Part shown: in pieces, positions 54,932-63,805 of the stretch
How the letters are laid out: every line of letters begins with the position of its first letter
Position numbering within the stretch: the first letter of the stretch is position 1
DNA from: Streptomyces sp. RKAG290
GTDB taxonomy: Bacteria; Actinomycetota; Actinomycetes; Streptomycetales; Streptomycetaceae
Direction of reading: 5' to 3'
NCBI RefSeq assembly: GCF_023701695.1
Contig: NZ_JAJOZC010000001.1
Location: 4,153,894 to 4,217,893 of the forward strand
Length of the DNA: 64,000 bases
Translations under genes and position numbers: made by a program
The notes under the pieces: model-generated
What the model was told of the DNA's origin: nothing
Databases searched by the model: none
What the model saw: the letters and a program-made list of their open reading frames with translations, nothing else

Positions 54932-55654
54932 CTAGTGGACCGCGGTGTGCGCCATGCTGTCGCGGCGGGACTGCGACTGCACTTGCGGTTGCAACGGCAC
55001 GCCGGCCGCCTGGTTGCGACGCGGTTGTGCGACCGCCCCGTTCTGGACGTCCATCACGGCGTGCGCCACGAGACCGCCCATCGGGTCGTGCCTGATCAGA
55101 TCCCGGAGCCGGGAGCGCGAAGAGCGCCCCTCGTTCCCGGGGTACAGGTGCTTGCCGAGTCCGACCGCGTGGGCCAGTGCGGCGAGCGCCGCGGTCCGCG
55201 GGTCCGGCGGTACGCCGGTGCGGATCGCACTGTCCAGCCGGGCTCTGATGTCCCGGCTGATTGCCGTGTCCGTCGCCTGGTAGCGAGTCGTCGGCAGCAC
55301 TCCGCACATCTGGCCCGCCACGGCATGCACCATGCCGCACCGCTCCAGATGAGCGAGGTAAATCTGGCGGAGCCCCAGCCGGGGTCCGCCTATCCAGTGG
55401 ACGGCCCTCACCGGGCTGCCGCGTCTGCGCAGCAGTTCCAGTGCGGAGTCCAGAGTCGGATCTCCTGTCGGCCGTGGCATCACCACGGCGATACGATCCC
55501 CGTCAGGGGCTATCCGTCCTGCCAGAGCCAGCTCTACTAGCTGTGCTCCGGCGAGGCCGAGGTCGAGCGACTGCGGCTGCGCTGTGGTACCCGTGGTCGG
55601 GTCCAGAGCGAGCAACAGAAGCTCCTCCGGAATTGTTCTGCGGCTCCTGCCCAT
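54932..55654 (-). CDS. GPP34 family phosphoprotein
   Basis: A 240-residue protein with the GPP34 (Golgi phosphoprotein 3-like) pattern: EELLLLALDP, then AGAQLVELALAGRIAPDGDRI, LRQIYLAHLERCGMVH and DPRTAALAALAHAVGL. In eukaryotes the fold binds phosphatidylinositol 4-phosphate; in Streptomyces the role is unknown. The C-terminal tail is Gln/Arg-rich. It is divergent from the carboxypeptidase gene. Confidence 0.88.
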   Translation of the reverse strand: MGRSRRTIPEELLLLALDPTTGTTAQPQSLDLGLAGAQLVELALAGRIAPDGDRIAVVMPRPTGDPTLDSALELLRRRGSPVRAVHWIGGPRLGLRQIYLAHLERCGMVHAVAGQMCGVLPTTRYQATDTAISRDIRARLDSAIRTGVPPDPRTAALAALAHAVGLGKHLYPGNEGRSSRSRLRDLIRHDPMGGLVAHAVMDVQNGAVAQPRRNQAAGVPLQPQVQSQSRRDSMAHTAVH

Positions 55655-55848
55655 CCATGCCTCCCCGCGTGGATGAGTGACAGGGTGACCCCTCTCACAT
55701 CTGTCTGTCGAGGGTGCCTGGGTGCTTTGTACGGGAACCAGTAGGTATGTCGTTCTCGTCTAGCAGTCCGGCCGAGGGTTCACACGGGACACTGGTAGAT
55801 GGTTCGGACAGCGCGGGGATGTCCCCGCGCCGCATGGAGGAGGCATCG

Positions 55849-58437
55849 GTGGCGGGCGAGTCCCCCGACAAGTCGGAGCAGCAGAAGTCGTCGGGAACGG
55901 CTCGGAGCGAGCGCGATCCGCGGCTCGCCGTCTTCCGTGAACCCGCCTCCCCGGCGGAGTCCGGCGGCAGGGCGGACACGGCGACGGCCGTTTTCCGAAC
56001 GCAGCGGGCCGGGGCGGAGGCCGAGAGCGAGTCCACGGCCGACGCCGGCCCCGGCGCGGCCGAGGAACCGGCGACCCGGGAGTCCGAGGGCGCCACGGCC
56101 GCGGAGGAGGCCCCTGAAGCCCCTGAGGGCTCGGTGGAGGCCCCTGGGGCCGCACCGGGCGCCGCGGAGCCCGCGGAGCCGCCCGAGGAGCCCGAGGAGC
56201 CCACGGAGGGCGTCGAGCCCGCTGAGGCCGTCCCTGTGGCGGAGGCCGGTGCGGCGGATCAGGGTGGCGCGACGGATTCCGCCGGTGCGGCGGATTCGGC
56301 CGAGGAGCCGGAGAATGCGGCTTCCGGGGACACCGGGTCCGAGCCCGAGGGCGAAGCGTCCGAGGCGCCCGAGGAGGGCGATGCGCGGCTTCGTGCTGCG
56401 GTAGCCGCCTGGGTCTCGACGGCCGACGGCGACCAGGCCGAGGAGGGTGACGGTGACGAGAAGTCCACCGACGCTGAGGGAACGCGCCCGGGTGGCGAAG
56501 AAGTACCCACCGCGGCCGACGCAGCTGAACCGGCCGCACCGGCCACCGGCGCCGACGATCACCCTGACCTGACCGAGACCGAGTCCGAGCCGGAACCCGT
56601 ATCCGAGTCCGAGCCCGTATCCGAGCCGGAGGCCGCCGAGGCGGCCACCTCCGGCGAGGCCCGCGTGCCCCGGACCCGTGAGGAATCAGGCCCCGCGGCA
56701 TCGGAGGCAGCGGCGGCGGCCGGGAAGTCCGTCGCGGCGAAGCCCGCCGCGGAGGTGGCGTCGGAGGCCGGCGACCAGCGTGGGATCGATCAGCCGACGG
56801 CCGTCTTCAAGGCGCCGTCGCTGCCCCGCGTCGACCAGCCGACGACCGCGCTGAAGATCACCCCGCCACCGGCGAAGCCGAAGCCCGGGTCCGAGCCCGG
56901 AGCCGCGCCGCAGTCCGGGCCGGATTCCGGCCGGCAGACCAAGCCCGAGTCTCCCGCCGAGCGGACCAGCAAGTTCGTACCGCTGCGCGCCGACGACGTG
57001 CGGCCGGCCCCCGTGCCCCGCAGGCCCGAGGCCGACCCCGCGCCGGAGCCCGGCCGTTCCGCCCAGCAGCAGCAGCAGCAGCAGCAGCGGCAGCAGCAGC
57101 AGCAGCCCGCCGCGTCGCTCAGCGGTGCCGAGCGGACCCGGCAGCAGCCGATGCCGCCCAGGCCGCCGCTCGACCTGCTGGCGGAGCTGACGAACACCCC
57201 GCCGCCGCCGGAGACCCCGGTCCGCACCGCGGTGCGGAGGGTCAAGATCTGGACCCCGCTGGTCCTCCTGCTGCTCATCGCGTTTGCAATCGTGCAGATG
57301 GTGCGCCCGCTGCCGGACCCGACACTCACGATGTCGGCGAAGTCGACGTACAGCTTCAAGGGCGCCGCGCCGTCCCTGCCGTGGCCGGAAAAGGGTCAGG
57401 GCTACATGGCGGCGACCGGCCTCGGCAAGGTCGGCTCGTTCGGCGAGCAGAAGCCGGTGCCGATCGCGAGCGTCGCCAAGGCGATGACCGCGTACCTCGT
57501 GCTCAAGGACCACCCGCTCAAGCGCGGGCAGAAGGGTCCCGGCATCCCGGTCGACGCCAAGGCCGAGTCGGACGGTCAGCTCTTCAGCGAGGGCGAGTCC
57601 ACCCTGGACACGGTGAAGAAGGGCGACGTCCTCTCCGAGCGCGACGCACTCGCCGCTCTCATGATCCCGTCGGCGAACAACATCGCCCGCCTGCTGGCGC
57701 GCTGGGACGCGGGCTCGGAGAAGGCGTTCGTCGAGAAGATGAACGCGACCGCCGACGAGCTGGGCATGAAGAACACCAACTACACCGACCCCTCCGGGCT
57801 CACCGCTTCGACGGTCAGCACGGCGGAGGACCTGGTGAAGCTGGGGGAGAAGCTCGTCGAGTTCCCGGCTCTGATGGACATCACCAAGCTGCCGGAGTGG
57901 AAGGACCCGTCGGGCAAGAAGTGGCGGAACTACAACACGCTCGTGCCCTACGACAACGCCCTCGGCATCAAGACCGGCTCCACCACCAAGGCGGGCGGCA
58001 ACCTGCTCTTCGCCGCGCACAAGATGGTCGACGGTACGGACCAGCTCATCGTCGGCGCGGTGCTCGGGCAGTACGACACCCCGATCATCGACGCGGTGAA
58101 CGCGGCCAGCAAGAAGGTCATGCTGGCCACGCTCGACCTGCTGGAAGGCGCCAAGATCGTCAAGAAGGGCGATGTGGTCGGCACGGTCGACGACGGCATG
58201 GGCGGCACCGCTCCGGTCGTCGCGACGAAGGACGTGAAGGCGGTCGGCTGGTCCGGTCTCACGGTCAAGCTCGAACTGACCGACGACGGCAAAACGATCC
58301 CGCACGCGGCGGCAGCCGGTACCCATGTCGGCACGCTCACCGTCGGCGAGGGCGCCAGCCAGGTGAAGGTGCCGGTCGCGTTGCAGAGCGACCTGGCGGA
58401 GCCGACGGCCGGCGAGAAGCTGACCCGGGTCGGCTGA
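55849..58437 (+). CDS. D-alanyl-D-alanine carboxypeptidase with long acidic cytoplasmic domain
   Basis: An 862-residue low-molecular-mass penicillin-binding protein (DacA type). The active site has SVAK (Ser541), SAN (Ser608) and KTG (Lys708). A single transmembrane helix at about 467-490 places the enzyme outside. The first 460 residues are disordered, Glu/Ala/Pro-rich and include a poly-Gln tract (57064-57107) and four short (D/Q)xT(A/T)VF(K/R)-like motifs. It starts with GTG 55849 after GGAGGAGG; the open frame goes on upstream to 55714. Confidence 0.88.
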   Translation: MAGESPDKSEQQKSSGTARSERDPRLAVFREPASPAESGGRADTATAVFRTQRAGAEAESESTADAGPGAAEEPATRESEGATAAEEAPEAPEGSVEAPGAAPGAAEPAEPPEEPEEPTEGVEPAEAVPVAEAGAADQGGATDSAGAADSAEEPENAASGDTGSEPEGEASEAPEEGDARLRAAVAAWVSTADGDQAEEGDGDEKSTDAEGTRPGGEEVPTAADAAEPAAPATGADDHPDLTETESEPEPVSESEPVSEPEAAEAATSGEARVPRTREESGPAASEAAAAAGKSVAAKPAAEVASEAGDQRGIDQPTAVFKAPSLPRVDQPTTALKITPPPAKPKPGSEPGAAPQSGPDSGRQTKPESPAERTSKFVPLRADDVRPAPVPRRPEADPAPEPGRSAQQQQQQQQRQQQQQPAASLSGAERTRQQPMPPRPPLDLLAELTNTPPPPETPVRTAVRRVKIWTPLVLLLLIAFAIVQMVRPLPDPTLTMSAKSTYSFKGAAPSLPWPEKGQGYMAATGLGKVGSFGEQKPVPIASVAKAMTAYLVLKDHPLKRGQKGPGIPVDAKAESDGQLFSEGESTLDTVKKGDVLSERDALAALMIPSANNIARLLARWDAGSEKAFVEKMNATADELGMKNTNYTDPSGLTASTVSTAEDLVKLGEKLVEFPALMDITKLPEWKDPSGKKWRNYNTLVPYDNALGIKTGSTTKAGGNLLFAAHKMVDGTDQLIVGAVLGQYDTPIIDAVNAASKKVMLATLDLLEGAKIVKKGDVVGTVDDGMGGTAPVVATKDVKAVGWSGLTVKLELTDDGKTIPHAAAAGTHVGTLTVGEGASQVKVPVALQSDLAEPTAGEKLTRVG

Positions 58438-58733
58438 CCCGTCCCACCGACCGGCCGGACGACGGCCGGAAAGGTACGGGAACGAGGCGGGGGAGGGGCG
58501 CCGGGAACGGCACCCCTGCCCCGCTTACGTACGTGTTAGCGTCCCGGAACAACCCAAGGACGCAGGGACGGCGTCCTCACAGGTGAACGGCGAACGGTGC
58601 ACGGCGCATGAAGCCCGGATTCCGGTTCGGCGGTACGCAGAGCGGCTCGGGCAGCGCGGCAGGGAAGTCGAAGCGTGCGCCTGACCGGCGTACGGAGCCC
58701 GGGGTACGGGACGGGGAGACGGGGAGAGCCGTA

Positions 58734-60577
58734 GTGACCACCGCGGAGCCGAAACCCGGCCGCGAGGCGGCCGACAGCAGAGGCATGAGGGGCAGCGACG
58801 GCAGTATGCGGACCAAAGTGCCTGCCCCGCGCGCCCCCGAGTCGGACATCGCCCCACCCGTTCTGACCCGCACCCAGCTGCTGCTGCGGCACCCGGTGAC
58901 CATCGCGACGGCGACCGCCGCCGTCACGCACGTCCTCTGGTTCTTCTTCTTCGCGAACAGCGGCGGCGACATCGCGGCCCAGGACGCCTGGGCCGAGTTC
59001 GTCGGCCGGCACCCCGGTACCGCGTACAACCTGGCCTGGTACGGGGGCATGCACCCCGTCTCGTACAGCGTCGTGTCGCCGTATCTGATGTCGGCGCTCG
59101 GCGTCCGTACGACGATGATGATCGTCGGTACGGTCTCCGCGGGGCTGACGGCGTTGATCCTGGTCCGGGTGCGGGCCGTCCGTAATCCGCTCGCCTGCTC
59201 GCTGGCCGGTGTCTTCGCGTACCTGTGCAACGCGCTGTCGGGCCGCGTGACGTTCGGGCTCGGCATGATGTTCGCGCTCGGCGCGGTGGCTGCGGTGTTC
59301 TGCTGGCCGTACCGCTGGCGGTACAAGCGGTGGGCGAAGGCGGCTGTCGCCGCTCCCCTCGCCGGGCTCGCGACGGCCGGCAGCCCGGTGGCCGGGCTCT
59401 TCCTCGGTGTGGTCGCTGCGGCACTGTTCCTGAACAAGCGGCGGCCCGGGGCGTATGCGCTGGGGCTGGCGCCGGTCGTGGTGGTGGCACTGTCCGCGTG
59501 GCTGTTCCCCTTCTCCGGAACGCAGCCCATGTCGATCGCGACGCTGTCGCTGCCGTTCCTCTTCGCGGCCCTGACCTTCTTCCTCGTGCCGCAGGACTGG
59601 AAGACGGTGCGGACCGCGGCCGCGGTCTACGGCATCGGGACGCTGCTGACGTACGTGGTGGACTCGCAGATCGGCTCGAACGTGTCGCGGATGGCGATGC
59701 TGTTCGCCGGAGTGGTGCTGCTGGCCGCCCTGCCGTACGCGGAGCCACGCTCCCGGCGGTGGTACGCGCTGGTCCTGGCGTTCGCCGGGCTGAACTTCTG
59801 GATCGGGTTCAAGGGCGTCGACGACATCGTCAGGACCGCGCCCACCGCCTCGTGGACCCGGTCGCTGGCGCCGCTGGTCAACCAGCTCCAGCAGGTGGGT
59901 GCGGAGAGGGGCCGGGTCGAGGTGGTCCCGCCGAGCAGCCACCGCGAGGCGTCCGCGCTGGCGCCGTCGGTGAACCTGGCCCGCGGCTGGAACCGGCAGG
60001 CCGACATGAAGCGCAACCCGCTCTTCTACGACGACACCCTGGACGCCGTCAGCTACCGGCAGTGGCTCGACCGCTGGGCCGTGCACTACGTGGTGCTGCC
60101 GCAGGGGACCCCGACGCCAGTGGCGCGGTGCAGGAGGCGGAGATGGTCGGCAAGGGACTGCCGTACCTGAAGCCGATCTGGTCCAACGCCGACTGGCGGA
60201 TCTTCGCGGTGGACAGCCCGGTGCCGCTGGCCAATCCGCCGGCGACGGTGGACGAGGCCGGTGCGGGGGAGCTGACCATCCACGTGAAGAAGGCGGGCCG
60301 GGTGCTGATCCGGATCCCGTACTCCCGCTGGCTCGCCCTGGTCGACGAGGACGGCAGGAGCCTGGAGCGGCCGCAGGAGACCGAGGCGTCCAAGCAGCGC
60401 GAGGGCGAGGACGTCCCGAGGGACTTCGCCAACACGAACGGCTGCCTGATCAAGTTGGACGAGGACGAGTACGGCGACGAGTGGACGGAGCTGCTCGCCC
60501 CGCGCCCCGGCGTGTACCGGCTGGGCGCGCCGTACCAGCTGCAGCCCGGCACGCCGTGCCCGGACGAACTGCGCTGA
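58734..60577 (+). CDS. Polytopic membrane protein, often annotated MFS transporter, frameshifted
   Basis: The corrected protein is about 614 residues. About eleven hydrophobic segments lie in residues 45-385 (FFFFANSGGDIAAQDAWAEF..., NLAWYGGMHPVSYSVVSPYL), followed by a soluble C-terminal domain that ends PGTPCPDELR. The two halves are in different frames and join if a C is added to CCCC at 60109-60112 (...VLPQGTPDASGAVQEAEMVG). Streptomyces homologues are labelled MFS transporter or 6-pyruvoyl-tetrahydropterin synthase-related membrane protein; the fold is not certain. GTG 58734 is used, after GGGGAGA. Confidence 0.7.
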
Positions 60578-60784
60578 CTCGTCGGCGCGCTGAGGCGTTG
60601 GGCGGGGCGCGTCGGTGCGTGGGGCGCGTTGGCCCGCTGACGCGTTGGGCCCGCTGGCGGCCCGCTGACCCGCTGGCGCTCTGACCCGCCGGCGCGCTGA
60701 CACCTTCAGCTTTGCGGGGCGTACCGGAACCAATCACGCCCGATCCCTCCCTCAGGGCTGCAGGCCCTGGCATGGTGTGCAGCC

Positions 60785-61738
60785 ATGAGGTGCCAACATT
60801 GCGGTGGTGAACGGCGGGGCGCGCTGCCGGGTATGGGCTGCCCCGACTGCGGTTCGGTGACCCGCTCGGGCGGCGGGGACGGTGGGTGGATCGCCCGGGA
60901 GACGCTCGCGGGCCGGATATCCACCCTGCCCAGAAGCCGTAAGGCCTGGCTGGCGGCGGGAGCGGTGGTGCTGACCGGTTCCCTGGTGACCGCCGTGTCG
61001 GTTCTCGCGTCGGCCGGCGGCGACAGCCGTACCGAGGCGGTGGGCCGCCCGGGTGCCGGACCGGGTGACCGCGAGGGCGGTGCCCCCAGCCGGATCGGCC
61101 CCTCCGACCCGGACACGGAGCCGGTCCCGCCTTCGGACCCGGACCCGTCGGATTCCGCGGCCGGCGCCGGCCAGACCTCGCAAGCACCCTCACGAGCGCC
61201 GTCCGGCTCGCCTTCATCGGAGCCCCGTTACCGCTACGCGGTGTGGGCCGGACCGGGCTGCTCGACGGGCGAGTACCGCGAGTACGGCCGTTTCGAGAAC
61301 GGTGACGCCGGCTGGTACACGGTCGACTCGGGCGGCTACCGGGGCAGTTCGTGCGACGGCCGGTTCAGCGCGGTCCCGATGTCCGGCACTCCCGACGAGG
61401 ACCGGGGCAGCACCGCCACCTGGTCCTGGCACCTGGGAGCCGGCTACCGGGAGTGCGCGCTGACCGTCTTCGTCCCGCGCTCGGACCGCGACCGGGACGT
61501 AGCCGGCAACCCCACCGTCTACCGGGTGCTCTCCGACCCCGACAACACGGACTCGGCCTACACGGGCTTCGCCGTGAGCCAGGTCGCGCACCGGGGCACC
61601 GAGGTCGACGTGAACACGTACCCGGTGAAGGGCGACACGTTCGCGGTGCAGCTGATCGACCGGGGCCGGGACTGGGGCAGCGAGAAGCTGCTGGGCGCGC
61701 ATCACGCGGCCGCGCAACTGAAGGCCTCCTGCCGCTGA
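60785..61738 (+). CDS. Zinc-ribbon single-pass membrane protein
   Basis: A 317-residue protein. A cytoplasmic zinc ribbon (CQHC at Cys3/6 and CPDC at Cys19/22) is followed by a transmembrane helix (about residues 54-75), a Pro/Ser/Asp linker, and an extracytoplasmic domain of about 170 residues with YRYAVWAGPGCSTGEYREYGRF and several Cys residues. No named family. It begins with ATG 60785. The stretch before it (60578-60784) is a set of degenerate GC repeats without a gene. Confidence 0.6.
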   Translation: MRCQHCGGERRGALPGMGCPDCGSVTRSGGGDGGWIARETLAGRISTLPRSRKAWLAAGAVVLTGSLVTAVSVLASAGGDSRTEAVGRPGAGPGDREGGAPSRIGPSDPDTEPVPPSDPDPSDSAAGAGQTSQAPSRAPSGSPSSEPRYRYAVWAGPGCSTGEYREYGRFENGDAGWYTVDSGGYRGSSCDGRFSAVPMSGTPDEDRGSTATWSWHLGAGYRECALTVFVPRSDRDRDVAGNPTVYRVLSDPDNTDSAYTGFAVSQVAHRGTEVDVNTYPVKGDTFAVQLIDRGRDWGSEKLLGAHHAAAQLKASCR

Positions 61739-61781
61739 TACCCGTGGCGAGGCGGTGCTGTTGCCGTCCTGAGGGCCAAGT

Positions 61782-61800
61782 ACTTTCCGTGATGGAAAGT
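61782..61800. promoter_or_regulatory. Palindrome before the membrane-protein/winged-helix operon
   Basis: ACTTTCC-N5-GGAAAGT, 7-bp perfect arms. It lies 54 bp upstream of the first gene of a two-gene operon that ends in a winged-helix regulator. Autoregulation is the likely use. Confidence 0.65.
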
Positions 61801-61854
61801 TGATGCGATGATGGCAAGTGTCAGGTCGCTCGTGCGCCTCAGGAAGGATTCGGT

Positions 61855-62376
61855 GTGCTCATGCCGCCGCAGGAGAGCAAGTCCGCGCCCGTGGGGCGCG
61901 ACGGCCGGTCGGCAGTGGACGCCGAGGACGCGCTGAAGGGGGTGGAGGCGGCGAGGGAGCGGGCCCGTCTCCAGGCCGGGCTGACGCCGAAGTGGTACGG
62001 GCCGGCCGTGGCGGTCGTTTTGGTGCTGCCGAGCGCGGTGCAGGCCTGGAGCCAGGGCAGGGGCGGCCAGGCGGTCCTGGTGGCGCTCCTCGTGTCGCTC
62101 CTGGGCCTCGCCGCCGTATGCGCGCTCGTGCGGGCCGCCAGGAGGGGGACCGGGGTGCTGGTGACGCAGCCCTTGTCCGCGCGCCTGCGACGGAGCCGGA
62201 TCGCCCTTCCGGCCGTCCTCGCGGCGGGGCTTGTGGTGGGAGGGTGCTGCTGGTGGGCCGGAGCCGGGGAGGCCGTGACCCGGATCGCGGTGTTCGCGGT
62301 GTGGGGCCTCGGCGTGTGGGGTGTGTCCGTTGCCCGTAACGCGGCGACCGAGCGGGCTCTGCGGGAGCTTGCGTGA
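61855..62376 (+). CDS. Four-helix membrane protein
   Basis: A 173-residue protein with four hydrophobic segments (about residues 48-65, 74-92, 112-132 and 140-160) after a charged N-terminus (DAEDALKGVEAARERARLQAGL). Such proteins are usually found directly before a small winged-helix regulator in Streptomyces; function unknown. GTG 61855 follows AGGAAGG, and an ATG is two codons later. It overlaps the next gene by four bases. Confidence 0.65.
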   Translation: MLMPPQESKSAPVGRDGRSAVDAEDALKGVEAARERARLQAGLTPKWYGPAVAVVLVLPSAVQAWSQGRGGQAVLVALLVSLLGLAAVCALVRAARRGTGVLVTQPLSARLRRSRIALPAVLAAGLVVGGCCWWAGAGEAVTRIAVFAVWGLGVWGVSVARNAATERALRELA

Positions 62377-62822
62377 ACGGCGACCCGCCGAGAGGTGAGC
62401 GGGCCGCCCTGGACGAGACCATCCACAACCCGACCCGGCTGGCTGTGGTGGCCTTCCTCTCCGCGTGCGACGAGGCCGAGTTCGCCACCGTCCGCGACGG
62501 CTGCCAGGTGTCCGACTCGGTTCTCAGCAAGACCGCGTCGGCGCTGGAGGCCGCAGGCTACGTGGACGTCCGCAAGGGACACGTAGGCAAGCGCCCCCGA
62601 ACGTGGCTGTCCCTCACGCCTGTCGGCCAGGAGGCGCTGGCACAGCACATCGCGGCGCTGCAGGACATCGTGGCAACGGCCCGGAGTGCGGGCGCGGGTG
62701 TGGACACGGGCACGGATGTGAGTGTGGGCGCGGGTGCGCAGGAACCTGTTGTCCGTCGACGGGGAGAACCGCGCACGGGCGCGAGAACGACTCCCGGCGA
62801 CGGGTCCTCCGAAGGGCGGTAA
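62373..62822 (+). CDS. Winged-helix transcriptional regulator
   Basis: A 149-residue regulator. Residues of about 15-85 form a MarR/ArsR-like winged helix (IHNPTRLAVVAFLSACDEAEF, SVLSKTASALEAAGYV, KRPRTWLSLTPVGQEALAQH). The tail is low-complexity. It overlaps the upstream membrane gene by four bases and probably binds the ACTTTCC palindrome in front of the operon. It is convergent with the sortase gene. Confidence 0.85.
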   Translation: MNGDPPRGERAALDETIHNPTRLAVVAFLSACDEAEFATVRDGCQVSDSVLSKTASALEAAGYVDVRKGHVGKRPRTWLSLTPVGQEALAQHIAALQDIVATARSAGAGVDTGTDVSVGAGAQEPVVRRRGEPRTGARTTPGDGSSEGR

Positions 62823-62826
62823 AGGC

Positions 62827-63576
62827 CTACGTGTGGCTGCCCGTGAGAGTGGCGTAGACGACGACGTTGTCGGCGTAGTGACTGTCGGCCTTGGAGTAGT
62901 CGCCGCCGCAGGTGATCAGGCGGAGTCCCGCGTGGTCGAGGTTGCGGTAGACCTCGACGGTGGGGAACTTGTCTTTGGGATAGACGGCGGTCCGGTCGAC
63001 AGTGAATTCGGCGGTCCGTCCGTCCGCACGGCTGACGTCGATGCGGTCGCCGGGGTCGAGCCGGCCGAGCTTGAAGAACACCCCCGGGGTGCCGTTCCAG
63101 GTGACGTGCCCCGCGATCACGGCGGGGCCCACCGCGCCAGGAGTGGCGCCCGGGCGGTACCAGCCGGCCTTGGCCGGGTCCCGCGGGGTCTCCATCGCAC
63201 GGTTCCTGCCGAGTCCGAGTTCCTCCAGGGCGGAGGTCACCTCGAGCGAGGGGATCGTGATGCTGACGGGCCGGGAAGCGGGCAGCGCGCTGGCGTGCGC
63301 GGGAGGCTCGCCGGACGGCGTCGCGGTCTTCCCGCCGCTGTTCCCCTCGGCTTTCCCGCCCGGTTGCGCTTTCCCGCCCGGCTGCGCCGGGGGCTGCGCG
63401 GTGACGGCCGGGCTGCCCTTGTCGGCGGCGGGGGGCGGAGCGGGCTGCTGCCGGCTCGTTCCCAGAGCCAGCAACAGCCCGCCGATCAACAGCAGGGAGC
63501 CGGCGGTGGCGATGAGCGTGACATTGCGCCGCCGTGATGTCCTGCGGTGCTCGCTGTCCTCGTGGGTCTCGTTCAT
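62827..63576 (-). CDS. Class F sortase
   Basis: A 249-residue membrane-anchored transpeptidase. An N-terminal helix (NVTLIATAGSLLLIGGLLLALG) is followed by a Pro/Gly linker and the sortase fold with catalytic His in VIAGHVTW (His157) and Cys in LITCGGDY (Cys223). Class F sortases of actinobacteria join surface proteins to the cell wall. The next gene upstream (partial at the edge) has a C-terminal membrane anchor and may be a partner. Start: ATG 63576. Confidence 0.92.
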   Translation of the reverse strand: MNETHEDSEHRRTSRRRNVTLIATAGSLLLIGGLLLALGTSRQQPAPPPAADKGSPAVTAQPPAQPGGKAQPGGKAEGNSGGKTATPSGEPPAHASALPASRPVSITIPSLEVTSALEELGLGRNRAMETPRDPAKAGWYRPGATPGAVGPAVIAGHVTWNGTPGVFFKLGRLDPGDRIDVSRADGRTAEFTVDRTAVYPKDKFPTVEVYRNLDHAGLRLITCGGDYSKADSHYADNVVVYATLTGSHT

Positions 63577-63618
63577 CGCGTCACCTGTCCCTGTGTCCGT
63601 TTCCCTGTGCTCGGCCGC

Positions 63619-63708
63619 GGCCGTGACCGGCGTGGACCGGGCGTCGATCGGTGTCGACCCCGGCCCCGGCCGTGACCGGGGTGGACCGGGCGTTGATCGG
63701 TGTCGACC
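63619..63708. repeat. 41-bp direct repeat between the sortase and surface-protein genes
   Basis: Two copies of a 41-bp sequence (GGCCGTGACCGG...GGTGTCGACC) at 63619-63659 and 63668-63708, with two mismatches and an 8-bp spacer. They lie between the stop of the surface-protein gene and the sortase start and may be decayed repeats. Confidence 0.6.
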
Positions 63709-63805
63709 GCGACGTCGACCGGGGCCTCTGTGCGCGGTTGTGACCAGGTGTCACCCGCCCTCGCCGTGACCGGCGGTGATCCGGCATCGATCGGTGCGGG
63801 AGGTC

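Noticed and set aside
60578..60784. Small gene in the GC-rich repeat tract
   Set aside because: Translated frames are only repeats of Arg/Ala/Leu with no ribosome site.
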